Below, piece after piece: positions 24,498 through 32,770 of a stretch of 44,297 nt of DNA. The notes beneath the pieces are model-generated. The model did no database searches. It saw nothing but the letters and a program-made list of their open reading frames with translations, and had not been told where the DNA came from. Numbering within the stretch: position 1 is the first letter of the stretch; the number at the start of each line of letters is the position of its first letter. The DNA comes from Desulfobacula sp. (GTDB lineage: Bacteria > Desulfobacterota > Desulfobacteria > Desulfobacterales > Desulfobacteraceae), in assembly GCF_021107415.1 (NCBI RefSeq), contig NZ_JAIOSW010000458.1:1-44297 (forward strand), written 5' to 3'. The position numbers and the translations under genes were made by a program.

Positions 24498-25442
24498 ATG
24501 ATAATTAATGCCGTCATAGTAACGTATAACAGGAAAGAACTGCTGCTCAGATGTATTAAAGCTTTGCTTGGCCAGACCGTTCCGTTGACCGGTATTTATA
24601 TCATCGACAATGCCTCTGTTGACGGTACAAAATGGTTCCTGCTTGAAAAGCGTATTATTGAAAAAACCGGCAATGAATACACAAAACAGATAAATAACAC
24701 GAATATCCATTATTTTCGATTAAAGGAGAACAGTGGTGGTGCCGGTGGTTTTCATGTCGGAATGAAACTGGCATATCATGATAAACCCGATTATATGTGG
24801 ATTATGGATGATGATGGTTATCCTTTAGACGGTTGCCTTGAAAAACAGCTGGAACTTACCGACAGATTTGATTATATTATGCCCATCAGTCTTGATACTG
24901 AAAAAAAGGATAAACTCACCTGGTTCATAAGAGACAGGCAGAAAAAATGGACCCGGTCTTATTTTAAACTTCGTTCTTCCTTTAAAAACAGGATCATGGA
25001 GTATGCAGTTCCTTTTAACGGTCTTTTGATGAGCCGCAATATCATTGAGCATGTCGGATGGCCTAAAAAAGAAATGTTTATATGGGGAGATGATTTTGAA
25101 CATCAGTACCGGTGCCAAAAAGCCGGTTTTAAAACCATCACTGCATTGGATGCAATTTTTTATCATCCCGAGGACAAAGCAGACCACCAGAGAATTTTTT
25201 TTGGTAAAGTCCCGGTTAATTATTCAGAATCAAAATTAAGATTCACATGCCTGATCAGAAATAGTACCTATAATTACTGGCATTACAGAGGAAAGCATTT
25301 TATTTTAGCAAAATTTTTAATTTATACCTGGTTCTTCCTGATTAATAGGAAATTAGCATTCAAGGAATATATACATTATCTGAAGTGTGTTCTGGATGGT
25401 ATTCAAGGTGATTTTAACAGACATAAACAGTTTTTAAGTTGA
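24498..25442 (+). CDS. GT2 glycosyltransferase, galactofuranosyl/rhamnosyl type
   Basis: 314 residues; ATG follows AAAGGGG. It starts NAVIVTYNRKELLLRCIKALLGQ and continues with IIDNASVDGT, NSGGAGGFHVGMKLAY and the triple-Asp metal site WIMDDDGYP. The acceptor-side segment FIWGDDFEHQYRCQKAGF carries a probable catalytic Asp. GGAGGF plus DDD is typical of the GlfT1-like branch of GT2. With the eukaryotic-type UDP-galactopyranose mutase in the locus, a Galf donor is plausible but inferred. First gene of a three-GT2 run with its own promoter; the next gene begins 5 bp downstream. Confidence 0.85.
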   Translation: MIINAVIVTYNRKELLLRCIKALLGQTVPLTGIYIIDNASVDGTKWFLLEKRIIEKTGNEYTKQINNTNIHYFRLKENSGGAGGFHVGMKLAYHDKPDYMWIMDDDGYPLDGCLEKQLELTDRFDYIMPISLDTEKKDKLTWFIRDRQKKWTRSYFKLRSSFKNRIMEYAVPFNGLLMSRNIIEHVGWPKKEMFIWGDDFEHQYRCQKAGFKTITALDAIFYHPEDKADHQRIFFGKVPVNYSESKLRFTCLIRNSTYNYWHYRGKHFILAKFLIYTWFFLINRKLAFKEYIHYLKCVLDGIQGDFNRHKQFLS

Positions 25443-25446
25443 TTTT

Positions 25447-26223
25447 ATGATACAAAGCAGTTTAATTTCAATAATCATTCCCATGTATAATGGAGTTGAT
25501 TTAATCGGAGAAACAATTGATTCGGTTATCAATCAAACTTATAAAGACTGGGAACTTATTATTATAGATGATTGCAGCTCGGACAGCGGGGCTGGTATTG
25601 CAAAAGTTGAAAAATACATGGCAAAAGAGCCTCGAATCAGGTTGATTTCCCTTTTAAAGAACAAAGGGTCTTCCGGAGCTAGAAACGAAGGAATCAGGGC
25701 TGCAAAAGGAGATCTTATTGCGCTCCTGGATGCGGATGATTTATGGTCTGAATGCTTTCTTGAAAAGCAGATTGATTTTATGAGGCTAAAAAATGCTGCC
25801 ATTGTTTTTTCATCCTATAAACGTATTGATGAAGGCAATAAAAGGGAAAGGCTTACGCCGTTTATAGTTCCTGATAAGGTGAATTACAATAAAATATTGA
25901 AGTCTTTACCTATATTCCCTTCAACCGCAGTTATAGATATTAAAAAAATAGGAAAGTTCTACTTTGACGAGAGCATGGGCAGCATACGTGATGATTATGT
26001 ATTCTGGCTTAATTTATTAAAAAATCATGTTGATTATGCCTATGGTAACAAGGAAGTGCTGGCCTGCTATCGCATGAGATCTGACTCGGTTACGGCAAAT
26101 AAGCTCAAAGTGATAAGACCCCACTGGAATGTACTGCGAAATGTGGAGCAGATTCCTTTTTTGAAAAGTGTTTTTTATTTATTTTTATGGGCATGTACCA
26201 GTGTCTGGAAGTATAGCAGATAG
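25447..26223 (+). CDS. GT2 glycosyltransferase
   Basis: 258 residues, the usual length for small polysaccharide GT2 enzymes. Motifs: SLISIIIPMYNGVDLIGETIDSV, IIDDCSSDSG, the metal site LLDADDLWSE and a DDYVFWLNLL segment in the acceptor half. It ends with a hydrophobic segment (FYLFLWACTSVW) that may associate with the membrane. It resembles WcaA/EpsE-type enzymes adding one sugar to a lipid-linked oligosaccharide. It lies 5 bp after the previous GT2 and shares its promoter. Sugar specificity cannot be read from the sequence. Confidence 0.85.
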   Translation: MIQSSLISIIIPMYNGVDLIGETIDSVINQTYKDWELIIIDDCSSDSGAGIAKVEKYMAKEPRIRLISLLKNKGSSGARNEGIRAAKGDLIALLDADDLWSECFLEKQIDFMRLKNAAIVFSSYKRIDEGNKRERLTPFIVPDKVNYNKILKSLPIFPSTAVIDIKKIGKFYFDESMGSIRDDYVFWLNLLKNHVDYAYGNKEVLACYRMRSDSVTANKLKVIRPHWNVLRNVEQIPFLKSVFYLFLWACTSVWKYSR

Positions 26224-26379
26224 CTAAGGGATATCTGCTTTGGATTTTGTTTTGACTAAGGGGTGTCTGGTAAGTATCCCGGCAGGGAAATAGAACAAGA
26301 ATATTATAGACTATCGGTGGGAAGATCATTGAAGAATTACAGTTTAAACCCAAATGGAATCTGGCTTCAGGTATGAAAG

Positions 26380-27183
26380 ATGTCATTACAAAATAAATGC
26401 AAGGTTTCAATCATTACAGTTGTATACAATGGTGGAAAAACCATAGAAGATACAATATTGTCGGTTGACTCCCAGGATTATCCGCTCAAGGAGCACATCG
26501 TTATTGATGGCGCATCAACAGATAACACCCTGTCCATCGTAACGAAACACAGATCCAAAATTACACGTTTTGTTTCCGAACCGGACAATGGCATTTATGA
26601 TGCAATGAATAAAGGGATAGATCTTGCAACAGGAGATGTCATAGGTATCCTGAATGCAGATGATATTTACTACGGGACAAATTGTATCAGCTCTGTTGTC
26701 CATGAATTCAAATCCAAACAGGTTGAAGCTGTCTGCGGTGACCTTGTTTATGTTTTGCCTGATAACCTTGACAGGATTGTAAGGTACTATAGTTCAGAAG
26801 GATTTCACCCTGATAAATTTGCCTATGGTATCATGCCCGCCCATCCTGCTTTTTTTGTGGACAGGTATTGTTATGAAAAATACGGACTGTTTAAAACCGA
26901 TTATATGATTGCTGCTGATTTTGAACTTCTGGCAAGATTTTTAAGAACAAACAGGGTGAGATACTATTGTTTGCCTCAGGTTCTGGTTAAGATGAGAACT
27001 GGTGGTATCAGTACAAGAAATTTAAAGAGCAATTGGATTCTTAACAGGGAAATTGTAAAGGCCTGTAGGGAAAACAATATAAAGACCAATATTTTAAAAA
27101 TATATTCAAAATATATTTTTAAGGCCCTGCAATTTATCAGAAGACCTGACCCGGTTATCGAGCTTCAGGATCAACTGAAATAA
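26380..27183 (+). CDS. GT2 glycosyltransferase (WcaA/colanic-acid type)
   Basis: 267 residues. Motifs: KVSIITVVYNGGKTIEDTILSV, VIDGASTDNT, PDNGIYDAMNKGIDLA (characteristic of this GT2 subgroup) and the metal site LNADDIYYG, followed by MPAHPAFF and AADFELLARF. A 156-bp gap with no evident feature separates it from the preceding GT2. It is followed by a converging thioredoxin gene, so it ends the transcription unit. Acceptor and donor unknown. Confidence 0.87.
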   Translation: MSLQNKCKVSIITVVYNGGKTIEDTILSVDSQDYPLKEHIVIDGASTDNTLSIVTKHRSKITRFVSEPDNGIYDAMNKGIDLATGDVIGILNADDIYYGTNCISSVVHEFKSKQVEAVCGDLVYVLPDNLDRIVRYYSSEGFHPDKFAYGIMPAHPAFFVDRYCYEKYGLFKTDYMIAADFELLARFLRTNRVRYYCLPQVLVKMRTGGISTRNLKSNWILNREIVKACRENNIKTNILKIYSKYIFKALQFIRRPDPVIELQDQLK

Positions 27184-27259
27184 AAGAACGGTTCTTAAGC
27201 ATTAAAGCAGCCGCATCCATACTCATGACCTCTCAAGGATATTTATATTCACTCGGACT

Positions 27260-27724
27260 TTATAATGTTTTTACATATTCTGAAAACGGCATTTTTTGAT
27301 AATTATCAGTGTGGATAAATTTCAGAATTTTTAAAAAAAGTTCTGCATCAAGAAAACCGGGTCTCCCGGTAATCATGTTCGAGTTGGGTTTTAAAAAGAA
27401 CAAAGTCGGCAACCCCCGCACACCAAACTTTTTGGCAGTATTTTTTTCTTTATCAGAGTTCACTGAAATATTTATGAAATATTTGTTTAAATACTCTATT
27501 ACTTTTTGATTTTTAAACGTTGTTTTTTTTAATTTCTTACAGAACGTACACCAAGCCGCATGAAAATTTATAAAGATTTTTTTATTCTGTTTTTCGGCCA
27601 GAGACAGCCCTTCTTCATAAGTGTTCCATTTTATTTCATCCGCGGCAAATGCCTTTGTATCTATAACGGCCATCATCGACACAAAGAGAAAAGCTGCTAT
27701 AAGAAAAATAAATTTTTTCTTCAT
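27260..27724 (-). CDS. Periplasmic thioredoxin-fold protein
   Basis: 154 residues with a signal peptide (FIFLIAAFLFVSMMAVIDTKAFA). The thioredoxin domain has FINFHAAWCTFCKK, with active-site C59 and C62, and the cis-Pro loop RGLPTLFFLKP. It is close to the thioredoxin_7/DsbD-gamma-like group of reductive periplasmic thioredoxins. It may reduce or isomerise disulfides in exported proteins; several secreted proteins in the locus carry paired cysteines, but a link is inference. It is alone on the minus strand, converging on the GT2 at 26380, with a 319-bp gap upstream. Confidence 0.85.
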   Translation of the reverse strand: MKKKFIFLIAAFLFVSMMAVIDTKAFAADEIKWNTYEEGLSLAEKQNKKIFINFHAAWCTFCKKLKKTTFKNQKVIEYLNKYFINISVNSDKEKNTAKKFGVRGLPTLFFLKPNSNMITGRPGFLDAELFLKILKFIHTDNYQKMPFSEYVKTL

Positions 27725-27758
27725 GCTTGAATCCTAATTCTATGTGATTACAAGAAAT

Positions 27759-27790
27759 AAAAATCTAAAAAAAAATTTTTTTAGATTTTT
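27759..27790. repeat. AT-only 15-bp inverted repeat
   Basis: A perfect 15-bp palindrome (arms 27759-27773 and 27776-27790, AA centre) lies just upstream of the minus-strand thioredoxin gene. Each arm reads as AAAAATCT plus an A-run or the complement. It could act as an operator or cruciform. As a terminator it would lack a GC stem. The rest of the 27725-28043 gap holds the promoter at 27915 and nothing else I recognise. Confidence 0.4.
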
Positions 27791-27914
27791 CACGTATAAG
27801 CCCGATTTTTACTTATTTATAACAAACTCGTTGGTAACCTCAGTACCCTCAAGAACGGATTGAAAATTATAATCCGGATTGGGGAATAAATGCAATAGTT
27901 TTTTAAATCTGGTC

Positions 27915-27943
27915 TTGACTTCACTTTGAATTATTAATAACAA
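27915..27943 (+). promoter_or_regulatory. Promoter for the MBOAT/AlgJ-like pair
   Basis: TTGACT (27915-27920), 17 bp, TAACAA (27938-27943), the same hexamers and spacing as at 18655-18683. The leader to the ATG at 28044 would be about 90 nt. Confidence 0.5.
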
Positions 27944-28043
27944 TATCCAAAAAAAATACTAAGAAATAAACTATTTACTTTATAAAACGCATACTTCTGA
28001 CGATTGTCATTCCATCGATCAGATTTGAGGAAACAGCAGAATA

Positions 28044-29486
28044 ATGATTTTTAGCTCAATTTCTTTTCTTTTTTATTTTTTACCCGCTTTTTTAATCTTG
28101 TACTTTCTTAGCAGATTCCGCAATGCTTTTTTGCTTGTTTCAAGCCTAATGTTTTATGCATGGGGCGAAATTGAATATGTCCTGCTTCTTATTTTCTCCT
28201 GTCTTGCCAATTATGTCATTGGACTGCTCATAGAAGCCTATAGGGAAAGATGGGGCCATTTTTTTCTATACACAGGCATAGTGATTAATATTTTTGTCCT
28301 TGGTGTTTATAAATATCTCACATTTATTATACATTCAATGAATTCAGTGCTGGCCTTTTTGAAAATTTCTTTAATTGATGAAATAGCGGTTCATCTGCCT
28401 TTGGGAATTTCTTTTTTCACATTCCAGGCAATTTCATACCTGATAGATGTTTATAGAAAAAAAGCCTCGGTTGAAAAAAATCCGATAAATGTCGCACTTT
28501 ATATTTCCATGTTTCCGCAACTTGTGGCAGGACCCATTGTGAGGTTCAGTACTATTACCAGACAGATTTCCGGCCGTACCATTACTTGTCCGAAATTTGC
28601 AGAAGGAATCAAATTTTTCATCATCGGACTCGCTCAGAAAATGCTTATTGCAAATTCAGTTGCAAAAGCAGTTGACGAAATTTTTCAGATTCCGTCCCAT
28701 GCACTTGATACGTCACTTTCCTGGGCTGCAGCCATCTGCTATTCAATTCAGATATATTTTGACTTTTCCGGGTATTCCCATATGGCAATCGGTCTTGGCC
28801 TGATGATGGGATTTAACCTGCCTGAAAATTTTAATTATCCCTATATTTCTCAATCCATAACCGAATTCTGGAGACGCTGGCACATCACACTCTCCACCTG
28901 GTTCAGGGACTACCTTTACATCCCTTTGGGCGGGAATAAAAGAGGAAAACAACGGACATACATAAATCTTGTTATTGTATTTTTTCTATGTGGACTCTGG
29001 CATGGTGCAAGCTGGACTTTTGCTGTTTGGGGGCTTTATCACGGTCTTTTTATGGTCCTGGAAAGGTTAGGGTTCAAAAAGTTTTTGGTGCGAATGCCAA
29101 GGATTTTACGCCATATCTATTGCCTTGGTACAGTGACCATTGGATGGGTATTGTTCAGGGCGGAGACTTTTGACCGTGCAGTCCAACAACTTAAGGCAAT
29201 GATAGGATTCGGTACTGGTGACGGGAGTCTATATCCATTGCTAAAATATCTTCAGCCGGATGTTATGATTGCGCTTTTTGTGGGTATTTTATGTTCTACA
29301 CCCTTTATTACCGAAATATCCAGGCTAATAGATGATTATACTTCAAAAAAGCTGCCAATCCTCTACCGGGTCTGGATTATGATGTCAAAGCCTGTACACC
29401 TTCTGATCCTTATATTTATATTTTCAGCTGCTGTCATGGGACTTTCAGCAGGTGTGTATAACCCGTTTATTTATTTTCGTTTTTAA
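28044..29486 (+). CDS. MBOAT-family polysaccharide O-acyltransferase (AlgI-like)
   Basis: 480 residues, about 11 hydrophobic segments. Typical MBOAT landmarks are present: MFPQLVAGPIVRF, a FSGYSHMAIGLGLMMGF region, FWRRWHITLSTWFRDYLYIPLGGN and the catalytic-histidine segment LWHGASWTF with His320. AlgI-type proteins pass acetyl groups across the inner membrane for O-acetylation of exopolysaccharide by an AlgJ/AlgX-type partner, which is encoded directly downstream (29488). Length agrees with the family. GAGG-like RBS GAGGAA lies upstream of the start. Confidence 0.92.
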   Translation: MIFSSISFLFYFLPAFLILYFLSRFRNAFLLVSSLMFYAWGEIEYVLLLIFSCLANYVIGLLIEAYRERWGHFFLYTGIVINIFVLGVYKYLTFIIHSMNSVLAFLKISLIDEIAVHLPLGISFFTFQAISYLIDVYRKKASVEKNPINVALYISMFPQLVAGPIVRFSTITRQISGRTITCPKFAEGIKFFIIGLAQKMLIANSVAKAVDEIFQIPSHALDTSLSWAAAICYSIQIYFDFSGYSHMAIGLGLMMGFNLPENFNYPYISQSITEFWRRWHITLSTWFRDYLYIPLGGNKRGKQRTYINLVIVFFLCGLWHGASWTFAVWGLYHGLFMVLERLGFKKFLVRMPRILRHIYCLGTVTIGWVLFRAETFDRAVQQLKAMIGFGTGDGSLYPLLKYLQPDVMIALFVGILCSTPFITEISRLIDDYTSKKLPILYRVWIMMSKPVHLLILIFIFSAAVMGLSAGVYNPFIYFRF

Positions 29487-29487
29487 A

Positions 29488-30150
29488 ATGAGCAATTTAA
29501 TAGAAATCAATAAAACAACAAAGACATATGAAACAATTCATGATTTTATTGTTATCTTTCTGTTTATTAGTGCGATTCTTATTCCTGCTGCCGGACATAT
29601 AAGTGGCGTTTTCGATATTAATTATATAAAAAAAACAGAAAAAAGATCTCCCAACCATATTCCTGAATTTCCTGACAGTCTTGAAAAAATAAGGGCATAT
29701 CCCAAGCGGATAAATGCATATTTTAATGATTATTTTGGTTTTCGGTCATGGCTTGTTTCAATGAATAATAAGTTTCGCCTGAAACTTGGTGCTTCGCCTT
29801 CTGATAAAATAATCAAAGGCAAAGAAGGCTGGCTTTTTTATACCGGCGGAGACATGGTGGATCAGTACAGAGGAATAAACCTCTATACTTCCTCAGAACT
29901 CAAACGTTGGATTAAAGCTATGGAAGAAAGAAAAGCATGGCTGGCAAAAAAAGGAATACCCTTTATAATAGCAGTGCCACCAAACAAGATGACAATATAT
30001 TCAGAATATTTACCTAACTGGATTTCAAAAGTGTCTTCCCTTACTCGAATTGATCAGCTCATGTCTGAAATCGACGGCTCTCAACTAGATTTTGTTGATC
30101 TTAGAAAACCCATATTTGAGGCAAAAAAAAATTTCCAGTATATTATATGA
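29488..30150 (+). CDS. AlgJ/AlgX-like SGNH acetyltransferase, N-terminal part (frameshifted)
   Basis: ATG 29488 lies one base after the MBOAT stop. The 220-residue frame has an N-terminal membrane anchor (FIVIFLFISAILIPAAG) and then the alginate-acetylase-like region: YPKRINAYFNDYFGFRSWLV, IIKGKEGWLFYTGGDMVDQYRG and a segment PFIIAVPPNKMTIYSEYLPNW. It stops after EAKKNFQYII. The next frame continues at once with PVYYMTDSHWN, the expected family continuation, so this is one gene with a one-base loss in the A9 run at 30123-30131; ten A would restore it. This half lacks the catalytic Asp/His and Ser. It could be a true frameshift, a sequencing error, or slippage-controlled expression. Confidence 0.8.
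   Translation: MSNLIEINKTTKTYETIHDFIVIFLFISAILIPAAGHISGVFDINYIKKTEKRSPNHIPEFPDSLEKIRAYPKRINAYFNDYFGFRSWLVSMNNKFRLKLGASPSDKIIKGKEGWLFYTGGDMVDQYRGINLYTSSELKRWIKAMEERKAWLAKKGIPFIIAVPPNKMTIYSEYLPNWISKVSSLTRIDQLMSEIDGSQLDFVDLRKPIFEAKKNFQYII
30123..30131 (+). other. A9 homopolymer at the frameshift point
   Basis: Nine consecutive A follow GAGGC. With ten A the reading frame runs GCA AAA AAA AAA TTT CCA and joins both halves of the AlgJ/AlgX-like gene without loss. A9 runs are known sites of polymerase slippage. Confidence 0.75.
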
Positions 30151-30938
30151 CAGATTCACATTGGAATTATCACGGAGGGTTTGCAGGGTATCTGGAAATC
30201 ATGAAAAGAGTGGAAAAATATTATCCCGATATAAATCCTTTATCTATAGAGGATGTTAATATTTCATATTATAAAAGCCCTGGAAAAGACCTTTGCAATA
30301 TACTCAATATATCAAAATATAAAAAAGAACCCTTTGCTGACAGGGTTATTCTTAAAAAACTTTCAAATATACTTTCCGTAAAACATCCCGGAAAGGGATA
30401 CATCCCTAAAATTGTAACCACCAAGGCCTCCGGTATGCTTCGGGTCCTGATATTCCGGGATTCATATACTATTAACATAGAACCATTTCTCAATGAGACA
30501 TTTAAAGAAATCACCTATGTAGGATATGACAGTCTGAAGTTTGATACAGCCATGATAGAGAAATACCAGCCTGATTTGGTTCTTCATATAAATGTTGAAA
30601 GGTCTCTCAGATACAGACCTTATAATCCACCGGGCGTTGGAGATGACAAACTTCGAATTTCAAACTGGGGGCCTACCACAGTTCAGATCGGTAAAAAATT
30701 TAATGTCCAGCCAAACAATATGTCAGCCTTCTATCTTATAGGAGAAAATATTTCTCCAGACACTGTTATTATATGGAACAAAAGTCAACTTAAAACAATT
30801 ATTGATATAAAAAAGTCAGTTCTTTCAGCCTTGGTACCGGACAGTCTCTATACTGCTCCTGGAAAATATGAAATAAGACTGTATGATCCTGTTGGGAATA
30901 AATATTCGGAAAGTGTTTTCTTTATTGTTACCGAATAA
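30147..30938 (+). CDS. AlgJ/AlgX-like SGNH acetyltransferase, C-terminal part (frameshifted)
   Basis: The frame opens upstream of ATG 30147 and has no ribosome-binding site, so independent translation is unlikely. It carries the catalytic TDSHWN segment (Asp-x-His) at its start and the nucleophile region VLIFRDSYT. These are the catalytic residues of AlgX/AlgJ/AlgV-type (DHHW) enzymes, which transfer acetyl to the polysaccharide in the periplasm. A beta-rich C-terminal region of about 90 residues (WGPTTVQIGKKF through YEIRLYDPVG) may bind glycan, as the AlgX module does. The catalytic core is intact, so the gene would work if the A9 frameshift were corrected or bypassed. Confidence 0.75.
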   Translation: MTDSHWNYHGGFAGYLEIMKRVEKYYPDINPLSIEDVNISYYKSPGKDLCNILNISKYKKEPFADRVILKKLSNILSVKHPGKGYIPKIVTTKASGMLRVLIFRDSYTINIEPFLNETFKEITYVGYDSLKFDTAMIEKYQPDLVLHINVERSLRYRPYNPPGVGDDKLRISNWGPTTVQIGKKFNVQPNNMSAFYLIGENISPDTVIIWNKSQLKTIIDIKKSVLSALVPDSLYTAPGKYEIRLYDPVGNKYSESVFFIVTE

Positions 30939-31024
30939 AAGAATATCCCCGGTCATCAGAGCCTTGGATGGAAATTTAGGGGAATCCTGATACATAGTGA
31001 TGGTATTTGCACGCCTGAAGTACA

Positions 31025-31085
31025 TTTGATATCTGGTTTATTTTCAGAAATATTTTCTTGACAAAAAAAGAGTCCCTATCATAAG
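31025..31085 (+). repeat. 60-bp promoter-bearing direct repeat, copy 1
   Basis: It shares a 30-bp identical core with copy 2 at 32649-32708 (from TCAGAAAT through the TTGACA and A-run), differing at about five flanking positions and one indel. It contains TTGACA (31058-31063), 16 bp, CATAAG (31080-31085). The two copies flank the minus-strand gene 31171-32454. Confidence 0.75.
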
Positions 31086-31170
31086 CTATGACCGTAAATG
31101 ACGTTTGGCATTTGTTTTGTTACAGTAGTAAACAATGAAGATACTTTTATTGTCAAGTCAGACTTTTTTA

Positions 31171-32454
31171 TCATTTTTTGATTCCAGGCAATATCCTTTT
31201 TCTGTTACCTTTCGAGTCAACAACATCATAGTTGGATGTTGTGATGCTTGCAGTTGCCGGATCCTGGCCTGATGTCCAAGGCCCGAATGCCAAGGGTATC
31301 TGTTCAAGCTCCCGGGCCAGCGTTTCAAGAACCAATTGCCATTTGGTTTTATTGGACGGTATCTGTGTGCCGATGGTGTTGCCGATCAGCTGGTTGACTT
31401 GATCATCTGTCAGTTGAAGGTTACCCGTGTGAATATCCTCGGCATAAAATGAAAACCCTCCGGCATTATCGACAACAATACCACCATAGGTTCTTAGTGC
31501 TGTGAGAAACATGAGCATAATTGGCGACACCCCGGATTCAGCAATGGTCTGTCCATTTTCATTCACTATGGTTTGCTTGAGACGAATTCGTTGTCCCGCT
31601 GCCAGTGCATTCGGATTAGTGCTGTAATAATCCGTCTCTGTCGTAGAAGCGGGTGAAAAATAGTCGGAGGAAAGAGGTGTAAAAGGGTCTGCCGTGTTTA
31701 AATTCCGGGGGAAAGGAATGGCGAAACCCAGGGCATGATTAATGCTGCCACTTTCAATATCTTCGGGCAAAATTAGACCTGCCAGCAGCGGTACTCCCGT
31801 TGCTCGGGCGCTGGAAATGCCATCCGCATTAACGCCGGTCCCATTCGTATCAAAATAATCCACAGCACCCATTGCCAGGATAGCGGCACCGGTTTGTCCT
31901 CCGCCAAGATTGTTCCCGGACATGTCCTGGGCCGTCGTTGCCTGCCAAAAATCATACGCCTGTCCAGTCTGTGTATCAAAGAGCACCAGGTGTCCATCGG
32001 CACCAGTGTCTTGGGGGCCGGCTGGACGAATATTGCCGGCGGAAGTCGGCACCTGGATCATACCGTTTTGCCCTGTGGGTAGTTTGGAAGTATTCCCGCT
32101 GGCATTGCCTTTATAATCTTTTACGATCACATTCTGCACACTACTCCCCATTGCAAAAATCGAAACAGAATAGGCATTATAATTAATATCTATAAAGGGC
32201 CAGGTTGTCACAGGAGTTGTGGTTACCGGGTGAAACCCTGTTGTATCACCGCGAAGCACTTGGTATAATGTAAGGATCTGCTGATCGTTTTTTGTCACCA
32301 CTGTCGCGTTTATAATTTTTTGGTTCCATGGGCTGGCCGATGAAAAAAGAGGAAGAGAAAAGGAAAAATTACGCAATTGAGCGGATGCAGTTATGCACAA
32401 TAAAAATGTTTCTATAAAGAGAAAAAAAATTACAAGAAAAGTGTTCTTTAACAT
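31171..32454 (-). CDS. Secreted protein of unknown function
   Basis: 427 residues with a signal peptide (FLVIFFLFIETFLLCITASAQ); AAAGGAG precedes the ATG. I cannot assign a family. The sequence is beta-rich with clusters of aromatic and acidic residues: LFSSASPWNQKI near the mature N-terminus, TGADGHLVLFDTQTGQAYDFWQA in the centre, HALGFAIPFPRN and a conserved-looking YGGIVVDNAGGFSFYAED near 330. The His/Asp-rich central segments could be an active or glycan-binding site. The C-terminus is short and basic, without a sorting signal. It stands alone against the surrounding plus-strand genes and lies between two direct repeats, suggesting separate acquisition. An extracellular enzyme acting on polysaccharide is possible but unsupported. 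Confidence 0.75.
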   Translation of the reverse strand: MLKNTFLVIFFLFIETFLLCITASAQLRNFSFSLPLFSSASPWNQKIINATVVTKNDQQILTLYQVLRGDTTGFHPVTTTPVTTWPFIDINYNAYSVSIFAMGSSVQNVIVKDYKGNASGNTSKLPTGQNGMIQVPTSAGNIRPAGPQDTGADGHLVLFDTQTGQAYDFWQATTAQDMSGNNLGGGQTGAAILAMGAVDYFDTNGTGVNADGISSARATGVPLLAGLILPEDIESGSINHALGFAIPFPRNLNTADPFTPLSSDYFSPASTTETDYYSTNPNALAAGQRIRLKQTIVNENGQTIAESGVSPIMLMFLTALRTYGGIVVDNAGGFSFYAEDIHTGNLQLTDDQVNQLIGNTIGTQIPSNKTKWQLVLETLARELEQIPLAFGPWTSGQDPATASITTSNYDVVDSKGNRKRILPGIKK

Positions 32455-32488
32455 TTTATCTCCTTTAACCTATTTAAATTAATCAGTA

Positions 32489-32517
32489 AATTTAATCTAA
32501 CATAAACAGGAAATCAA
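32489..32517 (-). promoter_or_regulatory. Promoter of the minus-strand secreted gene
   Basis: Minus-strand TTGATT (32517-32512), 17 bp, TAAATT (32494-32489), about 35 bp before the ATG at 32454. The rest of the 32455-32770 gap holds the repeat at 32649 and no gene that I can support. Confidence 0.45.
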
Positions 32518-32648
32518 CACAAGGTCATTGAGTCGCTTGTCTGCCCCAACTGCACTTGATATAGACAAAAAATATTTCATGCGTCAGCCGTGCCATTCGA
32601 AAAGCGTCTATTTTGTTGTTACAGACTAAATGTGATATGGAATATTTC

Positions 32649-32708
32649 TTTGATATCTATTTTATTTCAGAAATATTTTCTTGACAAAAAAAGAGTTCTT
32701 ATCATAAG
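32649..32708 (+). repeat. 60-bp promoter-bearing direct repeat, copy 2
   Basis: Direct repeat of 31025-31085. TTGACA (32681-32686), 16 bp, CATAAG (32703-32708) point to the acyltransferase at 32771 and are its likely promoter. Confidence 0.75.
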
Positions 32709-32770
32709 TATACACGGTTTTATGAATTCACACAGAAGGTTGAACTTAGCTGATCCCCAAAAAAACAGAT

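Noticed and set aside
27184..27259. Near-palindrome AAGAAC-G-GTTCTT after the GT2 gene as a terminator
   Set aside because: The arms leave no usable loop and no T-run follows.
31025..32708. Insertion sequence bounded by the 60-bp repeats
   Set aside because: The repeats are direct, not inverted; no transposase lies between them and no target-site duplication is evident.
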